From assembly GCA_015075275.1 (NCBI GenBank), contig JABTUU010000001.1:310001-374000 (forward strand): DNA of 64,000 bases, in the 5' to 3' direction. Position numbers and translations under genes: made by a program. Source of the stretch: Anaerolineales bacterium (GTDB lineage: Bacteria > Chloroflexota > Anaerolineae > Anaerolineales > Villigracilaceae). Below the pieces are notes generated by a model. It saw only the letters and a list, made by a program, of their open reading frames with translations, was not told the origin of the DNA and ran no database searches. Below, one piece after another: positions 34,528 through 42,780 of the stretch; position 1 is the stretch's first letter; each line of letters starts with the position of its first letter.

Positions 34528-34536
34528 AGGTTTTTC
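34510..34536. terminator. Bidirectional terminator overlapping the DUF402 stop codon
   Basis: A perfect 11-bp stem (34510-34520 with 34526-34536) around GAAGT has A-rich left and T-rich right arms, so it can act on both strands between the convergent genes. Confidence 0.85.
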
Positions 34537-34551
34537 ATAACGCATATAATT

Positions 34552-34713
34552 CTAGTAGACGCCTAGCATTTGTATCAACTGATCGCCATACTGCCAGAGA
34601 GCGGCTATTGCGGCGCAACAACAGCACAGTAATGCGACAGCCACAACAGCGATAATGATTGTGGTGTTTTTCTTTTGGGGTTCTTCGGCGACTGGGGGCA
34701 TTTGTTCACTCAT
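34552..34713 (-). CDS. Small single-span membrane protein with a Cys cluster
   Basis: A 53-residue protein from the ATG at 34713, with GGAG upstream; an earlier in-frame ATG at 34749 lacks one. A short acidic/proline head (MSEQMPPVAEEPQ) is followed by one membrane span with four consecutive cysteines (ALLCCCCAAIAALW) and a short polar tail. I do not recognise a family. The cysteines could be acylated or bind metal, but this is speculative. Confidence 0.65.
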   Translation of the reverse strand: MSEQMPPVAEEPQKKNTTIIIAVVAVALLCCCCAAIAALWQYGDQLIQMLGVY

Positions 34714-34755
34714 GATTTCTACTCCTGTGTAATAAGATTGATTAGGCAAATTATA

Positions 34756-35319
34756 TCAGGTCGTGGCGCGGTTTGCGCGGCGATATAACCAGTAGATGAT
34801 AAACGCGCCGGCGACGATCAGCAGCGTTCCGACGAGAATGGGCAGGACGATGGCGACGATGGATAACATGGTGGCGGTGACGTCTTCTGCCATACTCACT
34901 GGGACGTTTCCTGCGCCGGCGGTAGTCGCGGTTACGGCTGGACGGAGCGCGCCCGCCTTAGCGACGTGCACCGTTCCGGCGACGAGCAAACCCACTGCCA
35001 GCGCAATCGCAGGATGCACGTCGCTGATGACGTTGGCGTTAGCGGCGAATGCGATCGCTCCCGCCGCCGGGCGAACGACGGTTTGAACGACATCGTTAAT
35101 ATGGTTGACGATAGGCGTTGTGTCTGCCAGCATCTCGATGATGACTAAAATACAGAGCATGAGGAGGATCCAAGGGTTTGCGAGCGTATCCCAAGGCGAG
35201 CTTAAATGTAGTAGATTCGTATAGCGCGCCGCCAAACCGACGATAAGTAAGGGGATGTAGGCGTTTAATCCGGCGCTTGCCGAAAGCCCGAAGGCGGTGA
35301 AAATTCCAGATAGTTCCAT
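34756..35319 (-). CDS. DUF4126 membrane protein
   Basis: A 187-residue protein from the ATG at 35319, preceded by AGGAGA. About five hydrophobic segments and the family pattern FGLSASAGLNAYIPLLIVGL, HLSSPWDTLANPW and ADTTPIVNHINDVVQTVVRP identify DUF4126. The function is unknown. It follows the DUF2085 gene on the same strand after 47 bases. Confidence 0.87.
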   Translation of the reverse strand: MELSGIFTAFGLSASAGLNAYIPLLIVGLAARYTNLLHLSSPWDTLANPWILLMLCILVIIEMLADTTPIVNHINDVVQTVVRPAAGAIAFAANANVISDVHPAIALAVGLLVAGTVHVAKAGALRPAVTATTAGAGNVPVSMAEDVTATMLSIVAIVLPILVGTLLIVAGAFIIYWLYRRANRATT

Positions 35320-35366
35320 GAGTAATTGTTCTCCTAAAAGGTAGAGCGAAAACGCTTGCGGGGCGT

Positions 35367-36203
35367 TTAGTTGAGGGGAAAGCCTCCCCAAGTTCCAGTC
35401 AGGTTGAAGCGTAACAGGTCTATTGCGGTAATCATCATCAGAGCGAGCGTCAGCCCGGCAAGGAAAGGCAACTTCATTTCGGTCAGACGTTGAAAGGCGT
35501 TCTCTTGTCGCATAGCCATCATCCACGCCATTGTGAAAACAGTTGTGAGAAGCGCAAGGACGCCTAAAACGCTGAGGATGGCGACGGGGTACAAAATAAA
35601 CGGGCTCTCCGTGAGGATGAGTAAGTCAACGAGTGCGATGATAGCGACCAATGTCACAAGTTTCTTCCAGTTGAAGGCGCGTTCATGGTCTACAGTTTTC
35701 CAAGCGGTCTGGTTAAACGCAGGGAATAGAATCGCCGCGAGTGTGATTCCCATACCGCTGCCGGTCAGGAGGCGCAGCACAGCGTTGGGCGTGTAGAGCG
35801 TAGGAATATCTTTGAACGCCGCGCTAGAGGTCTGTTTAAGCAGGTAGATATAGGAGTTTACGCCGTCGAAACCAAAGGCGAGGAAGAAGAGGATGAGCGG
35901 TACGCCGAGTTTCCAATTGGGAAAACCGCTTTTCTTTCCGCTGGCAAACGCGAAGAAGATCAGCGAGATTGCTGCGGCGTTGAACTCGCCTGTGCAACGC
36001 ACGCAGAGCGGAAGTTGACGGTCGCCGATATGAAGAGAGCGTTCGCTGATACGATGGCAGACGGCGTAGCCGATGGCATCCGCTTTGCCGAGTAAGCCGG
36101 GCGGTGCGATGAAGAACCATGCCGAGAATGCCAACAATGCCGCGATGGGAATGAACCAGCGGGATGCTTTCCGAATTTTCGATTGTGCGGCGGTTTGTTC
36201 CAT
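35367..36203 (-). CDS. DUF2085 membrane protein
   Basis: A 278-residue protein with about seven spans from the ATG at 36203. The DUF2085 motif is visible as YAVCHRISERSLHIGDRQLP followed by LCVRCTGEF, with three Cys and two His that could bind a metal at the membrane. No function is established. The promoter places the transcript start at the ATG. Confidence 0.85.
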   Translation of the reverse strand: MEQTAAQSKIRKASRWFIPIAALLAFSAWFFIAPPGLLGKADAIGYAVCHRISERSLHIGDRQLPLCVRCTGEFNAAAISLIFFAFASGKKSGFPNWKLGVPLILFFLAFGFDGVNSYIYLLKQTSSAAFKDIPTLYTPNAVLRLLTGSGMGITLAAILFPAFNQTAWKTVDHERAFNWKKLVTLVAIIALVDLLILTESPFILYPVAILSVLGVLALLTTVFTMAWMMAMRQENAFQRLTEMKLPFLAGLTLALMMITAIDLLRFNLTGTWGGFPLN

Positions 36204-36210
36204 GGCGTTT

Positions 36211-36239
36211 ATTATATGGAATAATACGATGGAACGCAA
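36211..36239 (-). promoter_or_regulatory. Promoter for a leaderless DUF2085 transcript
   Basis: On the minus strand TTGCGT (36239-36234), a 17-base spacer and a perfect TATAAT (36216-36211). The predicted start is 36204, one base before the ATG at 36203. There is no ribosome binding site. Confidence 0.75.
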
Positions 36240-36281
36240 GAATAGTTGTAAGGTATCATTGGGCGCATTAGGAGCGAGTCT

Positions 36282-37364
36282 ATGAAACGAATTGGAATTC
36301 TCACCGGCGGAGGCGACGCGCCCGGCTTAAACGCCGTTATTCGCGCGGCGGTGAAAACGGCGATCTATGAATACGATTGCGAGGTGTTTGGGATTCGCAA
36401 CGGTTACGATGGGTTTGTGGAGACGAATGGCATTGTTCCGCTTTCTATCGATTCAGTGCGCGGACTTCTCCCGCGCGGCGGAACGATTCTCGGCGCGGCG
36501 AATCGCGGCAATCCTTATGCGCGAAAGATCGTGCGTGACGGCAAGGAAACGTTGATTGATGTTTCAGACGAAATCATCAAGGGGATTGAACGCCTCGAAA
36601 TGGACGCCCTGCTGATTCTGGGCGGCGATGGAACCCTGCACATTGCACACGAACTCTACAAGAAAGGCGCGCCGATCATTGGCGTTCCGAAGACAATTGA
36701 TAACGATATATCCGGCACGGAACTTTCTTTTGGGTTCGACACGGCGGTCGGCATCGCCACCGAAGCTCTTGATCGCCTGCACACCACCGCCGAGTCGCAT
36801 CATCGCGTGATGGTCCTCGAATTGATGGGGCGCGATGCAGGTTTCATCGCGTTGCATGCCGGCGTAGCGGGCGGCGCAGACGTGATTCTCATACCGGAAC
36901 TCCCCTTTAAATTTGAAAATATTCTGGCTGAGGTGCGTAAGCGCGTCGAAGCGGGATATTTATTCAGCATTGTCGCGGTCTCGGAAGGCGCCAAGCCTCG
37001 AGGCGGCAAGCAGGTATTTTCTCGCAGCGGAGACGATATCTATGTTCCGCGACTTGGCGGAATCGGTCAACAAGTGGGCGAGTATATTGAGAAGCAAGGA
37101 TTCGAATCGCGCGTGACAGTTCTAGGGCATTTGCAGCGCGGCGGCTCTCCATCTCCGTTCGATCGTTGGCTCGCCACGCGTTTTGGCGCAGCGGCGGTTC
37201 GCTTGGCGGCGCAGAGGAAATTTGACCATATGGTCGCGTTGTGCGCCGGGCAGATCGTAGACATTCCGTTGACGGAAGTTACGGCGACGGCAAAACGCGT
37301 GGACGTTAACGACGATGCCATTATCACGGCGCGCGGCATGGGCGTTTCGTTTGGAGACGATTAA
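36282..37364 (+). CDS. pfkA: 6-phosphofructokinase
   Basis: A 360-residue phosphofructokinase, glycolysis step fructose 6-phosphate to fructose 1,6-bisphosphate. Motifs: ILTGGGDAPGLNAVIR (phosphoryl donor loop), LILGGDGTLH, PKTIDNDISGTE (catalytic Asp), ELMGRDAGFIAL. The Gly in GGDG favours ATP, whereas the Lys in PKTIDND is typical of pyrophosphate enzymes; the Gly/Lys pairing occurs in actinobacterial-type ATP-dependent enzymes. AGGAGCG precedes the start. Confidence 0.95.
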   Translation: MKRIGILTGGGDAPGLNAVIRAAVKTAIYEYDCEVFGIRNGYDGFVETNGIVPLSIDSVRGLLPRGGTILGAANRGNPYARKIVRDGKETLIDVSDEIIKGIERLEMDALLILGGDGTLHIAHELYKKGAPIIGVPKTIDNDISGTELSFGFDTAVGIATEALDRLHTTAESHHRVMVLELMGRDAGFIALHAGVAGGADVILIPELPFKFENILAEVRKRVEAGYLFSIVAVSEGAKPRGGKQVFSRSGDDIYVPRLGGIGQQVGEYIEKQGFESRVTVLGHLQRGGSPSPFDRWLATRFGAAAVRLAAQRKFDHMVALCAGQIVDIPLTEVTATAKRVDVNDDAIITARGMGVSFGDD

Positions 37365-37368
37365 CCAC

Positions 37369-37392
37369 AACGCCGCCCTTGCGGACGGCGTT
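37369..37392. terminator. Hairpin after pfkA
   Basis: AACGCCG and CGGCGTT, extended by G-C pairs with one mismatch, form a stem right after the pfkA stop. No T-run follows on either strand. A second inverted pair (37399-37408 with 37431-37440, 10 bp perfect) lies just beyond. Confidence 0.55.
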
Positions 37393-37414
37393 GGTGGGGC
37401 GCTGTGGCTTCCTT

Positions 37415-37471
37415 TTACTTGAGGAGGGATGCCACAGCGCTGGGTTTAATGCTACTATCCATATTAGACAT
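37415..37471 (-). CDS. Possible 18-residue small protein
   Basis: The reading frame MSNMDSSIKPSAVASLLK starts at 37471 and is preceded by GGAGGAGGTG (37481-37472), among the strongest ribosome binding sites in the window. A second in-frame ATG lies at 37462. A good promoter stands about 50 bases upstream (37527-37555) and hairpins follow. No family is recognised. The product has no membrane segment and no cysteine. It could be a small regulatory peptide, or the region could be a small RNA with a fortuitous frame. Confidence 0.5.
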   Translation of the reverse strand: MSNMDSSIKPSAVASLLK

Positions 37472-37526
37472 CACCTCCTCCTTTCATAAGGATGGCGTTG
37501 AATTGAAGCCCCCTGAGAATAGCAAA

Positions 37527-37555
37527 AGTATGCCCTACTTTAAGAGGGTTGTCAA
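37527..37555 (-). promoter_or_regulatory. Sigma70-type promoter, minus strand
   Basis: TTGACA (37555-37550), a 17-base spacer and CATACT (37532-37527). It reads toward the 18-codon frame at 37471. The end of an IS1-like remnant lies 19 bases upstream of the -35. Confidence 0.7.
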
Positions 37556-37574
37556 TAGGGCTTTGTGTAATAAA

Positions 37575-38027
37575 GGTGTCTAAAACAGTGGGCTCACGAA
37601 GTCCATCAGGTGAGAAGCATAATTTGGAAAACGCTGCTTGTCAAGTTGGCGGCTGTTGAAGCAGTGTACAAATAAGCGAAGAGCACATTCCAAGGCATAC
37701 GGACACCGAGAAAAGCGACGTGATTTGCGGGCTAGGCGAGCCAGATAGTGACGCAGTTCGGCGTTATCCGCTTCTACAGAGTAGATATCTGCTTTGCCTT
37801 TGGAAACTTCGTACCTGCCCAGGTGATACCAGAGCCGTTGGTAGGCATCCAACCCGTCGCTGTAATACCATCTGGCCTGGCGCCTGATCCACAACTTGCT
37901 GAATGGTTTCCTGGGTACGAACCCAAGCCACTGTCCAGCCCAAAATACAGCGGGTCTGGCGGGTTGTCTCTTGGCAATATGTGCATCTTTTCGTGCCTCT
38001 ATTTTAGCCCATTCTTTTGAACACTCT
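37575..38027 (-). mobile_element. IS1-family remnant, copy 1
   Basis: A 453-bp unit repeated at 39625-40077 with eight differences. The ends are imperfect inverted repeats of about 20 bp: GGTGTCTAAAACAGTGGGCT at the left, and AGTGTTCAAAAGAATGGGCT read inward from the right (15 of 20 matches). It is shorter than a complete IS1-type element (about 0.7-1 kb), so it is internally deleted and probably not autonomous. No target duplication is seen. Confidence 0.8.
37580..38020 (-). pseudogene. IS1-type transposase remnant, frameshifted
   Basis: The C-terminal half of an IS1-like DDE transposase is readable: RWYYSDGLDAYQ with a catalytic Asp, SVEADNAELRHYLARLAR with a Glu, then the C-terminus LFVHCFNSRQLDKQRFP. 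The preceding segment (TRCILGWTVAWVRTQETIQQ then VVDQAP) is in another frame, so a frameshift separates them, and the N-terminal zinc-binding/HTH part is missing. The open frame that runs out through the right end into flanking DNA is artefactual. Both copies share the frameshift, so it predates their duplication. Confidence 0.75.
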
Positions 38028-38133
38028 GCTTTTTCGGTAATCTGACCAGTTCTTGACACGGTATAATGATTTCTGGCGCAGGGATGGCTTTGTTTAGGCA
38101 TAAACCCAAAGTTACATGCTTGCGCCGCTTTTG

Positions 38134-39562
38134 TCAAATTTCCATACACCAATGCCGTTTACGCCTATTCAGCGCTATCAAGCCAAACAACAACGGAAAG
38201 ATTGCCGCGCTTCCGCATAAGGGGTTGGATGTGGCAGGCTCTTCGGGAGGCACAGCAGTTGAAGTGGAAGATGCGCTTAGTTCGGGCGTGGATGTTGGAG
38301 GGACAGAAGTAGAAACGAAAGTTGGAGTTGGCCAAGCCGTAGGAGGAATCGGCGTGGCGGTCAGCCCCAGCATGGTAAAACTTCCATCGCCATTTTTTTG
38401 AACCGCGCCAGGGACCTGATAACTGATGAAGTTTAACAAGTCTTTCGCTTCTTGCAAATTCGGGTTGAGCGCGAGCGCGGTTTGTAACGAGTTTAGCGCG
38501 GCAGGTAGGAGCCCTTCTGTATCCACATGGCTGGAAGAATATACGCCGAAATAATAACGCGCCCATAGGAGGTCGGCATAACCATAATGCCAAAGCGGAT
38601 CGTTCGGCAAAAGCGCAAGACATCGTTCGTAAGCCTCTTTACTGAGCCGATACAACTCCACTCCCGCGTCGTCATCGCGTAACCAGCCCTTCGGCATAAG
38701 GGCGACTTTCTTATATGCCTTCGCCAACCTGCCCCACGCCTCGCCATCTTTTGGATTTTTCTCAACGTTGGATTTCTCGCTCAGGATTTTTTTCCATAAA
38801 AATGGAGTAACCACGATGATCTGAACATTATCTTGATAAGTCGGCTCGAAATCTTTGAACGACCAGCGGATTTCATTCCCGCTCAGGACTCTATTTTTTT
38901 GTTTCGCCATACCCAGCCTGACTCGTCAGATCGAGATTTTGCTCGCTGACCTCATACGGCAAGCGGACAACGATCTCCGCGCTGCCAATTGTGCCGTTCC
39001 ACCCCGCGCCTGTTTCGAGAATGTATTTAAATGCTTCGTAGGGATAGTATCCATAACCATACACGTTATAGGCGACTTCGATGGTTACATCTTTATTCGG
39101 CGGAAAGGTTACGTCAAAGACCGCCCAGGGAAGTTCGTCGCGTTCGCGGTACGAAAATTCGCTGTTAAAGGAGGGTTGAATTTCACGGCGGGTTGAAACC
39201 GATTGTCCGTTTATTTTTACGGCAATCTGCTTAATCTCCGGGAAATTGTTAAACCCATCTGAATTGCCGTTAAAGAACGAGAGCGGAAAACGAACAGCCA
39301 TCTTCTCTTCCGCCGCGCCGAGATTGCGCATGGTGAAGACCGCCTCGGTTTTGGCAATCGCATTCTCTGCGTCTGCTGGGTCTTCCGAGATTGTCAGCGC
39401 AACCGTCTCCGCCACCATGCGGACTTCGGTAATCGCTTCGCCCGGTAACAGCGTTGTGCCGGGAGGCGCTTCGGGCGGCGCAACATCGGCGCGGACAGCG
39501 TGACTGGGAAGCAACAGGACAAACAGGATCAAAAGCGAAAATAGAAACCGAATTTTTTTCAT
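38134..39562 (-). pseudogene. Secreted beta-domain/TPR protein gene split at an A7 run
   Basis: Two overlapping frames form one gene. The first (39562-38891, 223 residues) has a signal peptide and a beta-rich domain resembling DUF4424, and stops in GYGETKK right after AAAAAAA. The second (from 38910 in another frame) continues the domain (LSGNEIRWSFKDFEPTYQ), then TPR-like helices (AYERCLALLPNDPLW, SLQTALALNPNLQEAKD), a Pro/Thr/Ser linker and a C-terminal CGSA-membrane span-NRRKRH tail like a sorting signal. Removing one A from the run (38894-38900) joins them into about 470 residues. This may be a true mutation, slippage-controlled expression or a sequencing error. It lies between two IS1-like remnants. 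Confidence 0.75.
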
Positions 39563-39624
39563 TTCAATTCTCCTTGATGTCCTTTCACTATATCATACGT
39601 GTTCATCTGTGGCGAAACCCCGAG

Positions 39625-40077
39625 GGTGTCTAAAACAGTGGGCTCACGAAGTCCGTCAGGTGAGAAGCATGATTTGGAAAACGCTGCTTGTCAAGTTGGC
39701 GGCTGTTGAAGCAGTGTACAAATAAGCGAAGAGCACATTCCAAGGCATACGGACACCGAGAAAAGCGACGTGATTTGCGGGCTAAGCGAGCCAGATAGTG
39801 ACGCAGTTCGGCGTTATCCGCTTCCACAGAGTAGGTATCTGCTTTGCCTTTGGAAACTTCGTACCTGCCCAGGTGATACCAGAGCCGTTGGTAGGCATCC
39901 AACCCGTCGCTGTAATACCATCTGGCCTGGCGCCTGATCCACAACTTGCTGAATGGCTTCCTGGATACGAACCCAAGCCACTGTCCAGCCCAAAATACAG
40001 CGGGTCTGGCGGGTTGTCTCTTGGCAATATGGGCATCTTTTCGTGCCTCTATTTTAGCCCATTCTTTTGAACACTCT
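39625..40077 (-). mobile_element. IS1-family remnant, copy 2
   Basis: Same orientation as the copy at 37575-38027, eight substitutions, no length difference. The ends match copy 1 exactly (GGTGTC at the left, ACACTCT at the right). Together the two copies bracket 1,597 bp containing the split secreted-protein gene, as in a composite transposon. Flanks show no duplicated target. Confidence 0.8.
39630..40070 (-). pseudogene. IS1-type transposase remnant, frameshifted (copy 2)
   Basis: The same C-terminal transposase half as in copy 1 (RWYYSDGLDAYQ to FVSPLF), with the preceding GWTVAWV segment in a different frame. It is not expected to give an active transposase. Confidence 0.75.
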
Positions 40078-40181
40078 TCATGTAATTTACCGATGGCGCT
40101 TTGTAGAAATTTTGATAGAAATTGAGAGGCTTCGCAAGTTGGCTTACGCTATGCTTTGGCGAAATTCCTTGGAGGTTTTGT

Positions 40182-41792
40182 ATGAAAACTAATCCGAACC
40201 GCTTTTGGCTTTTCGTCATCTTACTTGGGTGGGCGTTTGACTTTCTGTTTTGGGAAAAAACGCTGGGAATCAATGTGTTTCTATGGACGGCGCTTTGCCT
40301 TGCCGTAGGAATCTACTTCTTGCGAACGGATAAACTTCGCTTAGCGCGACGGGCGGGCTTGCTTTTGTTCCCTCTTGCTTTTTTCGCCGTTTCAATCTTT
40401 TTTCGCCGCGAACCGATGACGATCTTTCTATCCGTTCTGCTGATCATTTTTCTGATGGGCGTCTTCGCGTTCACCTACCTTGGCGGAAATTGGATGCACT
40501 ATCGCATCTCCGATTACCTGATTCGGTATCTAGCTCTGGTTGGCAGCATGATCGCGCGCCCGTTGAAATTTATCGCTGAAGTGAAGCGCGGACAGCCGCC
40601 TCAGGACGAGAAGCGGGGCGCTGCGTTTTGGCCTATCCTGCGCGGACTTGTCATTGCGTTGCCCCTCATTATGATCTTTAGCGCGCTGTTATCGTCGGCA
40701 GACCCAATCTTTGCCAAACGGCTAGAGAGTTTTATGAAGGTCTTTAAGATCGAGAATCTACCCGAATATCTTTTTCGGTTAGCATATATTCTTATCTTTG
40801 CGTACGCTATCGCCGGCGCATTTCTTCACGCCGGGCAAAAATCGGACGATCAAGCGAACGAGAAGAGTCTTATCCCGCCATTTCTTGGCTTTACCGAATC
40901 AGCGATCGTGCTTGGAAGTTTGACGCTTCTCTTCGCCGCTTTTGTCGTCGTACAATTTCAATATTTCTTCGGCGGGCAGGCGAATATTAACCTGGAGGGT
41001 TATACCTATTCAGAGTACGCTCGCCGCGGGTTTGGCGAACTCGTAACGGTGGCGTTCTTCTGTCTATTAACGCTGATTGGGCTGGGAAGCGTCACGAAGC
41101 GCGAAACGGAAATTCGACGGCGTATCTTTTCGACATTTGGCGTTGTATTAGTCGGCTTGGCGATCGTGATGCAGGTGTCGGCGTTCCAGCGGCTTATGTT
41201 GTATGAAAATGCCTATGGTTTCTCGCGCTTGCGGACGTATACGCATGTGTCTATGCTTTGGCTGGCATTATTGCTGATCGTTGTCGCGGCATTGGAATTC
41301 ATGAAAAAAGAACGCGCCATCGGACTTGCGATGATTCTGACTGCTATGGGATTTGTCGCCTCGTTGAGCTTGCTCAATGTAGATGCGTTCATTGTTAATC
41401 GCAATATTCAGCGTGAGATCAATGGATATGCTGAAATAGCCGATGAAGGAAGCCTGCGCGACGGTCAAGCCGAATTAGATACGCAATACTTTCTCGATCT
41501 ATCTGACGATGCGGTCCCTGCGCTCGCGGCTGGGTTTCAAAATACAACCCTTCCCGATCGTACTCACGAGAGAATTGGCGCAGCGCTCGCTTGTCGACTG
41601 TATGATCGTGAACAAAATGAGAGCGTACGACCGTGGCAGGGATTTAACCTTTCTACTTTTCTAGCTGATCGCGCCTTCGTCGAGATCAAAGGTGAATTGG
41701 AGGCATATGCAATAATGGAGACTGATTATCCCTTGACGGTCAGAGTCCCGAGCGGCGAAGAAATACCTTGCTGGACGTATTATTACGATTGA
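40182..41792 (+). CDS. DUF4173/DUF4153-type membrane protein
   Basis: A 536-residue protein from the ATG at 40182 (GGAGG upstream). It has about 12 hydrophobic spans, then a soluble C-terminal domain of some 130 residues after VDAFIVNRNIQRE. The pattern VALPLIMIFSALLSSADPIFAK and GFTESAIVLGSLTLLFAAFVVVQFQYFFGG matches DUF4173. The function of the family is unknown; a role in sensing or membrane assembly is possible. It lies alone downstream of the second IS1-like remnant. Confidence 0.83.
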   Translation: MKTNPNRFWLFVILLGWAFDFLFWEKTLGINVFLWTALCLAVGIYFLRTDKLRLARRAGLLLFPLAFFAVSIFFRREPMTIFLSVLLIIFLMGVFAFTYLGGNWMHYRISDYLIRYLALVGSMIARPLKFIAEVKRGQPPQDEKRGAAFWPILRGLVIALPLIMIFSALLSSADPIFAKRLESFMKVFKIENLPEYLFRLAYILIFAYAIAGAFLHAGQKSDDQANEKSLIPPFLGFTESAIVLGSLTLLFAAFVVVQFQYFFGGQANINLEGYTYSEYARRGFGELVTVAFFCLLTLIGLGSVTKRETEIRRRIFSTFGVVLVGLAIVMQVSAFQRLMLYENAYGFSRLRTYTHVSMLWLALLLIVVAALEFMKKERAIGLAMILTAMGFVASLSLLNVDAFIVNRNIQREINGYAEIADEGSLRDGQAELDTQYFLDLSDDAVPALAAGFQNTTLPDRTHERIGAALACRLYDREQNESVRPWQGFNLSTFLADRAFVEIKGELEAYAIMETDYPLTVRVPSGEEIPCWTYYYD

Positions 41793-41812
41793 AGAAAACT
41801 GAGCGGAGAGAT

Positions 41813-41848
41813 TCTCGCGCTGGAGCGAATGTCCGCCCCAGTGCGAGA
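41813..41848 (+). terminator. Terminator of the DUF4173 gene
   Basis: An 11-bp stem with one G-T pair (41813-41823 with 41838-41848) is followed by TAATTTT. Confidence 0.7.
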
Positions 41849-41923
41849 TAATTTTACCGAGTAGATTGAGTGGATCGTTTGCTGTCGTTTGTGAAATGAA
41901 GATCGCAAATCGGATTATAAAAT

Positions 41924-42637
41924 TTAATACCCCAGCTTAAACGGGTTAAAGTCAGTCTCATGATCGTAATAATCTTCGTTTTCGACCCGTTTTAAGAAAT
42001 TGACAATGATATATGTTATAGGCGTTAACGCCGCCTCGACCGATGTTTTGAAAAGATAATTAGTCAAGGCGAGGGTTAGGAACAACTCTCTCGGAAAAAC
42101 GTTGAACAAAGTGGCGATGACGATGAACAGGAATGAATCTACGAATTCGCCTACGAGCGTGCTGCCAATTGTGCGCATCCAGAGCCATTTGCCATTTGTT
42201 AGGATTTTCATTTTCGCAAGCACGAACGAGTTTGAAAACTCGCCCGCCCAATATGCGGCGAGGCTGGCGAGCATGATCCCGCCGCTGCTCATTCCTCCGA
42301 GGATCGCCTTGTAAGCTGCGTCGCCCGCATAGCCCTCCCATGTAGATTCGCCCGGTAGGATCATTATCGCCCAAAAAACAAACGCGCTTAGAGCGAGGCA
42401 GAAGAAGCCAGCCCAGATTACGCGACGCGAGTTCTTGTATCCGTAAACCTCGGTAAGAATATCGCCGAAGATATAACTGACCGGAAACAAGACGGTGCCG
42501 GCGTCGAATGCGGCGCGCACGCCAAAAAATCCGAATCCCAGATCAATAATTTTTGCGGAAGATGCAATATTACTGACGACTAATACAGTAACGAATAATG
42601 CCATGACCAGATCGAAGAATTTAAAATTATTTCTCAT
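41924..42637 (-). CDS. Queuosine precursor transporter, YhhQ/DUF165 family
   Basis: A 237-residue protein with about six spans. The family pattern is clear: LFVTVLVVSNIASSAKIIDLG, FDAGTVLFPVSYIFGDILTE, VYGYKNSRRVIWAGF, and GEFVDSFLFIVIATLF. These proteins import preQ0/preQ1-type queuosine precursors. GGAG precedes the start, with TATAAT at 42662-42657 giving a short leader. No preQ1 riboswitch fits in that leader. Confidence 0.9.
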   Translation of the reverse strand: MRNNFKFFDLVMALFVTVLVVSNIASSAKIIDLGFGFFGVRAAFDAGTVLFPVSYIFGDILTEVYGYKNSRRVIWAGFFCLALSAFVFWAIMILPGESTWEGYAGDAAYKAILGGMSSGGIMLASLAAYWAGEFSNSFVLAKMKILTNGKWLWMRTIGSTLVGEFVDSFLFIVIATLFNVFPRELFLTLALTNYLFKTSVEAALTPITYIIVNFLKRVENEDYYDHETDFNPFKLGY

Positions 42638-42755
42638 TTTGCTCCATAGTTTGCGTATTATACAAGAGAAACGATAGTCGCTTTTCCGGCGGTGATTCGT
42701 CCGTTTGCGCTATGTGAGGAAATTGAATAATATCTCTCTTATGGATAAAAAATAA

Positions 42756-42778
42756 AGAGCCATCTTTGCGATGACTCT
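42756..42778 (-). terminator. Terminator of tRNA-Glu
   Basis: A 9-bp stem with one G-T pair (42756-42764 with 42770-42778) around GCAAA; in the minus-strand RNA it is followed by TTTATTTTTT. Confidence 0.85.
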
Positions 42779-42780
42779 AT

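Noticed and set aside
37429..37449. Six-codon plus-strand frame (MPQRWV) with GAGGAGG upstream
   Set aside because: It lies in the loop and arm of a hairpin after pfkA with no downstream gene to regulate. Its apparent binding site is the complement of codons of the minus-strand 18-codon frame.
37580..38152. A 190-residue transposase gene running to 38152
   Set aside because: The first 40 or so residues come from DNA outside the element, and the transposase frame itself is broken; it is treated as a remnant.
38028..39624. Two independent genes (38134-38910 and 38891-39562)
   Set aside because: The second frame continues the same domain that the first leaves at the A7 run, so one split gene is the simpler reading.
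37575..40077. Target-site duplications around the IS1-like copies or the whole unit
   Set aside because: Flanks were compared for each copy and for the outer pair; no 8-9 bp direct repeat adjoins the ends.
42638..42720. preQ1 riboswitch upstream of the queuosine-precursor transporter
   Set aside because: The predicted leader is about 13 bases long and no preQ1 aptamer consensus is visible upstream.
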